DNA of 64,000 nt, from NCBI RefSeq assembly GCF_014352875.1, contig NZ_CP060695.1:2697501-2761500 (forward strand). Reading direction: 5' to 3'. Shown piece after piece: positions 1 to 7,053 of the stretch (position 1 is its first letter; the number at the start of each line of letters is the position of its first letter). A program made the translations under genes and the position numbers. The notes beneath the pieces are model-generated. The model had not been told where the DNA came from and did no database searches. It saw only the letters and a list, made by a program, of their open reading frames with translations. The stretch is from Polaribacter pectinis (lineage in GTDB: Bacteria; Bacteroidota; Bacteroidia; Flavobacteriales; Flavobacteriaceae).

Positions 1-542
1 ATTTCTACAGCAGAGAAGCTTTTAATGCTATTGCAGAGCAGTTAAGAAATACTGATGAAAATAGTTACAACTTTAGTATGGTAGCCTATTCTCTAAAAAA
101 TACAGTTTCAGATAATGGTTATGTTTCTAGAGGAGAATGTACTGTAGACAAAAATGGTTTTTTAACGGATGTTACAGAAAGAGTTCGAATAGAAAAAATA
201 GATGGAGTACTAAAGAGTGAAAACGATTCTGGAGAAATGCTTCCTATAAATGAAAATACAACAGTTTCTATGAATATTTGGGGATTTACACCTAAATGTT
301 TTGAGTTTGGTGATGAATTATTTTTAGACTTTTTAGAGAGTAATAAAAAAAACTTAAATGCAGAATTTTATTTACCATCTATTGTAAATAAAATGTTAGC
401 AGGAAATAAAGCTTCTGTAAAAGTTTTAGAATCAGACTCTAAATGGTTTGGAGTAACTTATAGTGATGACAAAGAAAAAGTACAGAAAGAGATTAATAAG
501 ATGAAAGAAAACGGAGTTTATCCAACTAAATTATGGAACTAA
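1..542 (+). CDS. Sugar nucleotidyltransferase, C-terminal part (5' end outside window)
   Basis: The reading frame is open from the left edge (codons begin at base 3) and ends at TAA 540-542, so only about 179 C-terminal residues are present; the ATG at 78 is internal. The segment FYSREAFNAIAEQL and the later RGECTVDKNGFLTDVTER resemble the substrate-binding half of GlmU/RfbA-type sugar-phosphate nucleotidyltransferases, but the N-terminal nucleotide-binding motif lies outside the window. It ends one base before a HexNAc-kinase-like gene. The inferred role is to turn the sugar 1-phosphate made by that kinase into an NDP-sugar. Family call moderately sure; substrate is inference from context. 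Confidence 0.65.
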   Translation, partial: FYSREAFNAIAEQLRNTDENSYNFSMVAYSLKNTVSDNGYVSRGECTVDKNGFLTDVTERVRIEKIDGVLKSENDSGEMLPINENTTVSMNIWGFTPKCFEFGDELFLDFLESNKKNLNAEFYLPSIVNKMLAGNKASVKVLESDSKWFGVTYSDDKEKVQKEINKMKENGVYPTKLWN

Positions 543-543
543 A

Positions 544-1611
544 ATGAAAGTAGAAACTATAAAATCCATCTTTAATGAGTTCGATCATCAATCGAATTAT
601 GTTAGTCATTCAGAATTAAATTCTGGTCATATTAACGACACTTTTTTGGTGAAAACAGATGGTTCTAAAGACTATATTCTTCAAAGAATAAATCATAAAA
701 TTTTTAAAGATGTTCCTGGTTTAGTTAATAATAAAGTTTTAACAAGCAAACATCTAAAAAGTAAATACCCAAACCTTTCTGAAGATGAATTAAGTGTAAA
801 AGTTTTGAGTTTTGTAAAAAGTAAGAGTACAGATTTTTACTACTTCAAAAAAGGAGAAGATTTTTGGAATGTGATGATTTTTATTGACAATAGTGTTACA
901 CACGAAATTGTAAAAGATAAAGAAATAGCTTATGAAGGAGGAAAACTTTTAGGCGATTTTTTAAACAGTACATCAGATTTTGATAGTAGTAAATTAATAG
1001 ACGTTATTCCTAATTTTCATGACATGTCTTTTCGCTACAAACAATATGCTTCTTCACTTCAAAGTGCTTTAAAGGAACGTTTACTAAAAGCCTCTAAATA
1101 CATAAAAATTGTATCAGAATTAAAAGAAGAGATGCATGTTCTACAAAATTTAAAACAAGAAGGAAAAATTCCTGTAAGAGTAACACATAATGATACTAAA
1201 ATATCAAACTCTCTTTTTACAAAAGATAATAAAGGTATTTGTATGATAGATACAGATACAGTAATGCCAGGAATTATCCATTACGATTTTGGAGACGCTA
1301 TTAGAACCATTTGTAATTCAGCAGCAGAAGATGAAAAAGATTTATCTAAAGTTGCTTTTAATTTAGAATATTACAAAGCGTATGAAAAAGGTTTTTTAGA
1401 GAAATCTAGAGATTCTTTGTCAGAAATAGGATTGAAACACTTGCCTTTAGCAGCAAAAACAATGATTTTTATTATGGCTCTTCGTTTTTTAACCGATTAT
1501 TTAAATAACGACATCTATTATAAAACCGAATATTCAGAACACAATTTAGATAGAGCAAAAAATCAATTTAAATTGATAGAGAGTTTTTCTGAAAAAATAA
1601 TTAACCAATAA
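544..1611 (+). CDS. Aminoglycoside-phosphotransferase-fold sugar kinase, N-acetylhexosamine 1-kinase-like
   Basis: This 355-residue protein has the APH/choline-kinase fold signature: the catalytic-loop motif HNDTKISN (His215, Asp217, Asn222) followed by the metal-binding motif IDTDT (Asp236, Asp238). Enzymes of this fold next to a sugar nucleotidyltransferase are typically NahK-like anomeric kinases that make GlcNAc-1-P or GalNAc-1-P from the free sugar. The gene starts one base after the nucleotidyltransferase stop and is followed 10 bases later by a sugar permease, so the three are very likely one transcript. The family is clear; the exact hexosamine is inferred. It could instead act on another amino or neutral sugar. 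Confidence 0.75.
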   Translation: MKVETIKSIFNEFDHQSNYVSHSELNSGHINDTFLVKTDGSKDYILQRINHKIFKDVPGLVNNKVLTSKHLKSKYPNLSEDELSVKVLSFVKSKSTDFYYFKKGEDFWNVMIFIDNSVTHEIVKDKEIAYEGGKLLGDFLNSTSDFDSSKLIDVIPNFHDMSFRYKQYASSLQSALKERLLKASKYIKIVSELKEEMHVLQNLKQEGKIPVRVTHNDTKISNSLFTKDNKGICMIDTDTVMPGIIHYDFGDAIRTICNSAAEDEKDLSKVAFNLEYYKAYEKGFLEKSRDSLSEIGLKHLPLAAKTMIFIMALRFLTDYLNNDIYYKTEYSEHNLDRAKNQFKLIESFSEKIINQ

Positions 1612-1621
1612 ACTTATAATT

Positions 1622-2926
1622 ATGCAACAAAAAAATAACACCACCGCAATTGTAATTATTGCAAGCTTATTTTTCATCTTCGGCTTTGTAACATGGATTA
1701 ACGGTGCGTTAATTCCGTTTATGAAAACAATTAACGAACTAACAGATGCACAATCTTATTTGGTTGCTTCTGCTTCTTACATCTCATTTGTTGTAATGGC
1801 ATTGCCAGCATCTTATATTTTAAACAAAATTGGCTACAAAAAAGGAATGTCTTTGGGGTTAATAATTATGGCAATTGGTGCTTTGGTTTTTATCCCTGCT
1901 GCAGAGGCAAGAACATATTGGGTATTTCTTGCGGGTATATTTATTCAAGGAATTGGAATGACAATTTTACAAACTGCTGCAAATCCATACATCACAATTT
2001 TAGGACCAATTGAAAGTGGTGCAAAACGTATTGCTATTATGGGTATTGCAAACAAAACTGCTGGTGCTTTAGGTTCATTAATTTTTGGAGCTTTATTATT
2101 ATCAGGTATTGATCAAACAAAAGAAAAACTTGCTGGCGCAACTTTAGCAGAGAAAAATGTATTGTTAGATACCATGGCAGATAGTGTTTTTATGCCTTAT
2201 GTAGTTATGGCAATTGTTTTATTCGTTTTAGGAATGTTAATTAGAAAAGCTCCATTACCAAATGTTGAAGCTGATGAAACAGAAGTTATAGAAGATGGAA
2301 AAACTGCAAAAACAAGCATTTTTCAATTCCCGAATTTATGGTTGGGTGTCTTAGCATTGTTCGTTTATGTTGGTGCAGAAGTTATTGCTGGTGATACTAT
2401 TATTGCTTACGGAATATCACTTGGTTTTACGGGTGAAGAAGCAAAGTTTTTTACCACTTACACATTAATGGCAATGGTTGCTACCTATGCTTTAGGCGTT
2501 TTCTTAATTCCTAAATATGTAAAACAAAAAACTGCTTTAATTGCCAGTGCAGTTTTAGGAATCGTTTTTAGTTTTTGCATTTTAAATACAACTGGTTTTA
2601 CCTCAATATTATTTGTGGCAGCTTTAGGTGTCGCTAACGCTTTAGTTTGGCCAGCTATTTGGCCTTTAACTTTAGATGGTTTAGGAAAATTTACAAAAAC
2701 GGGTTCTGCACTTTTAATTATGGCAATTTCTGGTGGCGCAATTATTCCGCCATTATATGGTAAAATTGTTGATGCAAATAAAGAAGAATTAGTTTCCAAT
2801 GGTTTACAAGAAGCACAGGCAATGGCAAATGCTTCTACAGACAGTTATTGGATTTTAATTCCTTGTTATATAATCATACTATTATTTGCTATTTGGGGGC
2901 ACAAAATAAAAAATTGGAGTAAATAA
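1622..2926 (+). CDS. Sugar MFS transporter, NagP/FucP type
   Basis: A 434-residue polytopic inner-membrane protein with about 12 hydrophobic segments. The first helix carries FFIFGFVTWINGALIPFMK, the hallmark of the FucP/NagP branch of the major facilitator superfamily, and PYITILGP near residue 125 is also typical. It should import a monosaccharide with protons; beside a HexNAc-kinase-like gene the likely cargo is N-acetylglucosamine or a related hexosamine (inference). It is the last gene of its operon, with a strong terminator hairpin 33 bases after the stop. Confidence 0.82.
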   Translation: MQQKNNTTAIVIIASLFFIFGFVTWINGALIPFMKTINELTDAQSYLVASASYISFVVMALPASYILNKIGYKKGMSLGLIIMAIGALVFIPAAEARTYWVFLAGIFIQGIGMTILQTAANPYITILGPIESGAKRIAIMGIANKTAGALGSLIFGALLLSGIDQTKEKLAGATLAEKNVLLDTMADSVFMPYVVMAIVLFVLGMLIRKAPLPNVEADETEVIEDGKTAKTSIFQFPNLWLGVLALFVYVGAEVIAGDTIIAYGISLGFTGEEAKFFTTYTLMAMVATYALGVFLIPKYVKQKTALIASAVLGIVFSFCILNTTGFTSILFVAALGVANALVWPAIWPLTLDGLGKFTKTGSALLIMAISGGAIIPPLYGKIVDANKEELVSNGLQEAQAMANASTDSYWILIPCYIIILLFAIWGHKIKNWSK

Positions 2927-2959
2927 AAATTAACTTTTAAAAGGAATAAATAATATTTT

Positions 2960-2983
2960 AAAGGCAACAAATTCGTTGCCTTT
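2960..2983 (+). terminator. Rho-independent terminator after the sugar operon
   Basis: A 9-bp perfect stem (2960-2968 with 2975-2983) and 6-base loop, followed by further T-rich sequence. It lies 33 bases after the permease stop. The right arm also contains the TTG that could be the -33 element of the next promoter. Confidence 0.8.
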
Positions 2984-3004
2984 TTCGCTTTTTTAATATC
3001 TTTG
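2976..3004 (+). promoter_or_regulatory. Bacteroidetes-type promoter for the HupE/UreJ gene
   Basis: A TTG at 2976-2978 and the box TATCTTTG at 2997-3004 are 18 bases apart, matching the TTTG/TAnnTTTG promoter pattern of Bacteroidetes. The start codon of the next gene is 23 bases downstream. Identified by eye; no transcript data. Confidence 0.55.
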
Positions 3005-3027
3005 AAATTCCTCTAAATTTATAAAAA

Positions 3028-3609
3028 ATGAACGATTTTATTCTTTACTTCAAAATGGGTCTAACGCATGTGTTAGATTTAAAAGCTTATGATCATATTT
3101 TATTTCTAATTGTTTTAGCTGTTGTTTTTAGCTTTAATCAATGGAAAAAAGTATTGTGGTTGGTTACTCTTTTTACATTAGGTCATTCTGTAACTTTGGC
3201 ATTATCTGCTTATGGAATTCTAAAAATAAGAATGGATTTAATTGAGTTTTTAATTCCTGCAACTATTTTCATAACTGGTGTAATGAATGTTTTAACTGCA
3301 AAAAAATCTTCAACAGGTAAAGAAAACATAAATTTAATCTTTGCTGTTTTCTTTGGTTTAATTCATGGTCTTGGCTTTTCTAACTATTTTAAAATGATGG
3401 TTGGTAGAGAAGAAGATAAATTATTTCCTTTAATAGAATTTGCACTTGGTATAGAAGCTGCACAAATAATTATTGTATTAGGAATATTAATTATTGGTAC
3501 AATTCTTCAGAACTTTTTTAGAGTTACTAGAAGAGATTGGGTATTAGTATGCTCATCAATTGTAATAGGTTTTTCAATTCAAATGATGATAGACCGCGTT
3601 TTTTGGTAA
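3028..3609 (+). CDS. HupE/UreJ family membrane protein
   Basis: A 193-residue protein with about six hydrophobic segments. The pattern GLTHVLDLKAYDHILFL near the N-terminus, LFTLGHSVTLALS near residue 50 and GLIHGLGFSN near residue 112 is the repeated His-containing signature of the HupE/UreJ_2 family. Members are linked to nickel or cobalt handling in hydrogenase and urease loci, but flavobacterial copies usually stand alone, as here, and their function is unproven. No hydrogenase or urease gene is near. It has its own promoter-like boxes and no operon partner. Confidence 0.8.
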   Translation: MNDFILYFKMGLTHVLDLKAYDHILFLIVLAVVFSFNQWKKVLWLVTLFTLGHSVTLALSAYGILKIRMDLIEFLIPATIFITGVMNVLTAKKSSTGKENINLIFAVFFGLIHGLGFSNYFKMMVGREEDKLFPLIEFALGIEAAQIIIVLGILIIGTILQNFFRVTRRDWVLVCSSIVIGFSIQMMIDRVFW

Positions 3610-3618
3610 GAAATTAAC

Positions 3619-3648
3619 TTGGTGTTTCTACAAATCTTTTTACTTTCG
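3619..3648 (+). promoter_or_regulatory. Bacteroidetes-type promoter for the dCMP deaminase-like gene
   Basis: TTGG at 3619-3622 and TACTTTCG at 3641-3648 (7 of 8 to TAnnTTTG) have a 19-base spacing counted from TTG. The ATG of the following gene begins only five bases after the -7 box, so the predicted transcript would have almost no leader. Confidence 0.5.
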
Positions 3649-3653
3649 TTATT

Positions 3654-4079
3654 ATGACAGAAAAAAAGCAATTAAAATACGATAATGCTTACTTAAAAAT
3701 GGCTTTAGAATGGGGGAAATTATCTCATTGTAAACGCAAACAAGTTGGCGCATTAATTGTAAAAGATAGAATGATAATTTCTGATGGCTTTAACGGAACT
3801 CCAACTGGTTTCGATAATTGTTGTGAAGATGAAGAAGGTCTTACAAAATGGGAAGTTTTACATGCAGAAGCAAATGCAATTTTAAAAGTTGCCTCATCTA
3901 CTCAATCTGCAAAAGGCGCAACTTTATATATTACATTATCACCTTGTACACAATGCAGTAAATTAATTCATCAAGCAGGTATAGAACGTGTTGTTTATGC
4001 AAGAGCATACAGAGATACTTCTGGTTTAGAATTTTTAGAAAAAGCAGGAGTAAAAATCAAGTATTTACCCTATGAATAA
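3654..4079 (+). CDS. Deoxycytidylate (dCMP) deaminase family protein
   Basis: A 141-residue cytosolic zinc deaminase. The metal-binding and catalytic motifs are complete: HAEANAI (His70, proton-shuttling Glu72) and PCTQC (Cys98, Cys101). The segment CKRKQVGALIVKDRMI and the FNGTPTGFDNCCED loop are typical of the dCMP deaminase/ComE group, which makes dUMP from dCMP. Its last 8 bases overlap the start of the following protease gene, so the two are translationally coupled although their functions are unrelated. A generic cytidine-deaminase-like activity remains possible. Confidence 0.82.
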   Translation: MTEKKQLKYDNAYLKMALEWGKLSHCKRKQVGALIVKDRMIISDGFNGTPTGFDNCCEDEEGLTKWEVLHAEANAILKVASSTQSAKGATLYITLSPCTQCSKLIHQAGIERVVYARAYRDTSGLEFLEKAGVKIKYLPYE

Positions 4080-5646
4080 TAAAAACAACCTCCCAATTTA
4101 CTTTTCTTTAGCTGTAATTATAGGAATTTTAATAGGTGTTTCTTTTGGCGGAAGTTCGTCTAATATATTGTCGTTATCTAAAAATTCATCACAAGAATTA
4201 AAGATAAAAAGACTTATCAACTTTATTGAAAAAGATTATGTAGATACCGTTAATACAGAAAATCTTTTAGATGGTGCAATTACACAAATGTTGGGTAAAT
4301 TAGATCCGCATTCTGTGTATATTCCAAAAGAAAACCAACAAGCCAACATAGAAAATATGCAAGGTAATTTTGTTGGTATTGGCGTTCAATTTAGAATGAT
4401 AAATGACTCAATTACTGTTATACAACCTATAAAAGGTGGACCAAGTATAAAAGCCGGAATTAAAGCTGGAGATAGAATATTAATGGCTAATAAAGATACT
4501 TTGTTCGGTAAAGATATGTTAAGTGGTAACGTGCCAAGCTATTTAAAAGGAAAGCCAAATACTAAAATTGACCTTCAGATTTACAGAAAAAGTAACGATT
4601 CTCTATTCAATGTAAATTTAACTCGTGGCAAAGTAAATATTAAAAGTGTAGATTTAGCTTATATGATTAACGATTCTGTTGGTTATATAAAATTAGATCG
4701 TTTTGCTAGAAATACATATTCAGAATTCAAATCATCATTAGACAATTTAATAGATGATGGAATGACAGATTTGGTTTTAGACCTTCGTGGAAATGGTGGT
4801 GGATTTATTGATATTGCAAATAGTATTGTTGATGAGTTTTTGGAAGATGATAAATTAATTGTCTTTACAAAAAACAATAAAAACTTAATTGAAGAATCTT
4901 TTGCAACCTCAAAAGGAGATTTCGAAAAAGGTGGTTTGTATATTTTAATTGATGAAAATTCTGCATCTGCATCAGAAATTGTTGCAGGAGCTCTACAAGA
5001 TAATGACAAAGGAACCATCATTGGAAGGCGTTCTTTTGGTAAAGGTTTGGTTCAAATAGAAATGGATTTAGGTGATGGCTCTGCAGTTCGTTTAACAACT
5101 GCACGTTATTATACTCCAACAGGTCGTTCAATTCAAAAACCCTACGATCATGAAGGAAATAAGAATTATTATAAAGATTATCAAGAACGTATTTCTAGCG
5201 GAGAACTGTTAAGTAAAGACAGTATAAAGGTGGTAGATTCTTTAAAATTTACAACTCCTAAAGGAAAAGTAGTTTATGGTGGTGGTGGTATAATACCAGA
5301 TGTTTTTGTAGCAATAGACACTACTTCTTACATGTCTAATTATTATTTTAATACCATTAATAATTTTGCTTTTGATTATGTAGATAATAATAGAAAAGCG
5401 CTTCAAAAATGGGATATTAATACTTTTATAACAGATTTTGATACAGATGAAACTGTTTTAGATCGTTATCTCTCTGAAATAAAAGACACAATAAAACCTT
5501 CTTTTCAGGCAAAACAAAGTATAAAAAAGTATTTAAAAGCTTCAATTGCTAATACACTTTTTGGCGATGTTGGTTTTTATAGAATTATGCATTTAGACGA
5601 TAAAATGCTTCAGAAAGTATTAGAGTTGGAAAGTACAAACGAATAG
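4072..5646 (+). CDS. S41 family C-terminal processing peptidase
   Basis: A 524-residue protease. An N-terminal hydrophobic segment (about residues 8-26) anchors or exports it to the periplasm. A PDZ domain follows (about 95-180, with VGIGVQF and IKAGDRI), then the S41 catalytic domain with DLRGNGGG, the serine loop ENSASASEIVAG and the lysine motif RSFGKGLVQ, which together form the Ser-Lys dyad of CtpA/Prc proteases. About 150 extra residues follow the catalytic core. The gene overlaps the preceding deaminase gene by 8 bases and is followed 15 bases later by lpxH. Confidence 0.88.
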   Translation: MNNKNNLPIYFSLAVIIGILIGVSFGGSSSNILSLSKNSSQELKIKRLINFIEKDYVDTVNTENLLDGAITQMLGKLDPHSVYIPKENQQANIENMQGNFVGIGVQFRMINDSITVIQPIKGGPSIKAGIKAGDRILMANKDTLFGKDMLSGNVPSYLKGKPNTKIDLQIYRKSNDSLFNVNLTRGKVNIKSVDLAYMINDSVGYIKLDRFARNTYSEFKSSLDNLIDDGMTDLVLDLRGNGGGFIDIANSIVDEFLEDDKLIVFTKNNKNLIEESFATSKGDFEKGGLYILIDENSASASEIVAGALQDNDKGTIIGRRSFGKGLVQIEMDLGDGSAVRLTTARYYTPTGRSIQKPYDHEGNKNYYKDYQERISSGELLSKDSIKVVDSLKFTTPKGKVVYGGGGIIPDVFVAIDTTSYMSNYYFNTINNFAFDYVDNNRKALQKWDINTFITDFDTDETVLDRYLSEIKDTIKPSFQAKQSIKKYLKASIANTLFGDVGFYRIMHLDDKMLQKVLELESTNE

Positions 5647-5661
5647 CTTTTCTTTGTAGAA

Positions 5662-6423
5662 ATGATAACAATTACAACTTCAGCAAATAAAAAAGCCTAT
5701 TTTGCTTCAGACCAACATTTAGGTGCGCCAACCCAAGAAGCGAGTTTTCCTCGTGAAAAAAAGTTTGTTGCCTGGTTAGACGAAGTAAAAAAAGATGCTG
5801 AAGCAATTTTTATTTTAGGCGATTTATTTGATTTTTGGTTCGAATATAAAACCGTTGTTCCAAAAGGATTTGTTAGGGTTTTAGGAAAATTAGCTGAAAT
5901 AAAAGACAGTGGAATTCCTATTTATTTCTTTGTAGGAAATCATGATTTATGGATGAATGATTATTTCGAAAAAGAATTAAATATTCCTGTATTTCATTCT
6001 CCTCAAGAGTTTATCATCAATAATAAAAAATTTCTTATTGGTCATGGAGATGGTTTAGGCCCTGGAGATAAAGGCTACAAAAGAATGAAAAAAGTCTTTA
6101 CTTTTCCTTTATTCAAATGGATGTTTAGATGGCTACACCCAGATTTAGGCGTTAGATTAGGACAATATATGTCTGTTAAAAACAAATTGATTTCTGGTGA
6201 TGAAGACGCAAAATATTTAGGTGACGAAAACGAATGGTTAGTACAATATTGTAAACAAAAACTAACAGAACAACAGTACGATTTCTTTGTTTTTGGACAT
6301 AGGCATTTACCATTAGAAATTAAACTTCAAGAAAATTCAACGTATATAAATCTTGGCGATTGGATTCAGTATTTTACCTACGGAGAATTTGAAAAAGACA
6401 CTTTTTCTTTAAAAAAATATTAG
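5662..6423 (+). CDS. lpxH: UDP-2,3-diacylglucosamine diphosphatase (LpxH)
   Basis: A 253-residue calcineurin-type metallophosphoesterase with all metal-binding blocks in order: DQHLGA, GDLFDFWFE, GNHD, GHGDG and GHRHLP. LpxH cleaves UDP-2,3-diacyl-GlcN to lipid X and UMP on the inner face of the cytoplasmic membrane, the fourth step of lipid A synthesis. No other lpx gene is nearby. It lies 15 bases after the protease gene on the same strand and ends in a 4-base overlap with a convergent acetyltransferase gene. A few LpxH paralogues have other substrates, hence slight doubt. Confidence 0.85.
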   Translation: MITITTSANKKAYFASDQHLGAPTQEASFPREKKFVAWLDEVKKDAEAIFILGDLFDFWFEYKTVVPKGFVRVLGKLAEIKDSGIPIYFFVGNHDLWMNDYFEKELNIPVFHSPQEFIINNKKFLIGHGDGLGPGDKGYKRMKKVFTFPLFKWMFRWLHPDLGVRLGQYMSVKNKLISGDEDAKYLGDENEWLVQYCKQKLTEQQYDFFVFGHRHLPLEIKLQENSTYINLGDWIQYFTYGEFEKDTFSLKKY

Positions 6424-6950
6424 CATTTTAAAGATACAATTACCCAATTTTGCTTGTTAGAAACATAGGTTTTTAGATGTTTAAACCCAACTGATTTATG
6501 AGCATTTAAAGAACGTGTGTTTTCTGCATCTATTTCGGTTATTATACACTTATAATCTTTTGCAACCTCTTCTTTCATAAAATTGTACAAACTTCTAAAA
6601 ACACCTTTTTTTCTGTGTTCTTTATCCACACATATTTGTCCCATAACAATATAGTTTTCATTAGAAATTATATTGTTTATTTCTAAAAACATTGGTTTTA
6701 AAACATCTATTTCTTCTGCAAAATCTTTTGTCATAGACATTGCGTAACCAACTACTTTGTTATTGAATTTAGCAATTGTATGAGGACAAACTTTATGCAT
6801 CTTTTCTAGAACATCTAAAGTGTGTTGTACCGTTACAAAACCTTCTTTCTTCTTTTCATTTGAAGATAAATCATTAGGTAAGTTTTTACTTTGAAGCTCT
6901 AAAATCTGCTTCAATTCTATTATAGATTTGGTTCTTGTATAAGTAATCAT
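6420..6950 (-). CDS. GNAT family N-acetyltransferase
   Basis: A 176-residue protein with the GNAT acetyl-CoA-binding pattern: the beta-4/alpha-3 segment IVMGQICVDKEHRKKGVFRSL (Q/R-x-x-G/A motif, here RKKGVF), followed by a beta-5 segment CIITEIDAENTRSLNAHKSVGF, shown here only as the region near residues 135-158. The substrate cannot be read from the sequence. It stands alone on the minus strand, with its stop codon overlapping that of lpxH by 4 bases. Confidence 0.8.
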   Translation of the reverse strand: MITYTRTKSIIELKQILELQSKNLPNDLSSNEKKKEGFVTVQHTLDVLEKMHKVCPHTIAKFNNKVVGYAMSMTKDFAEEIDVLKPMFLEINNIISNENYIVMGQICVDKEHRKKGVFRSLYNFMKEEVAKDYKCIITEIDAENTRSLNAHKSVGFKHLKTYVSNKQNWVIVSLKC

Positions 6951-7005
6951 AATTCTTATTTAATAAAGAAACAACTTTCTTAAAATTGAATTTAAAGATA
7001 AAAAA

Positions 7006-7031
7006 AAGTGCTACTTTTTCAAGTAGCACTT
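7006..7031 (-). terminator. Terminator of the receptor gene at 7054-9828
   Basis: A perfect 10-bp stem (7006-7015 with 7022-7031) and 6-base loop, 23 bases beyond the receptor stop. On the minus strand it is followed by a run of T (the A-run at 6998-7007). Confidence 0.8.
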
Positions 7032-7053
7032 ATCAACTCAAATAATTAGTTTA

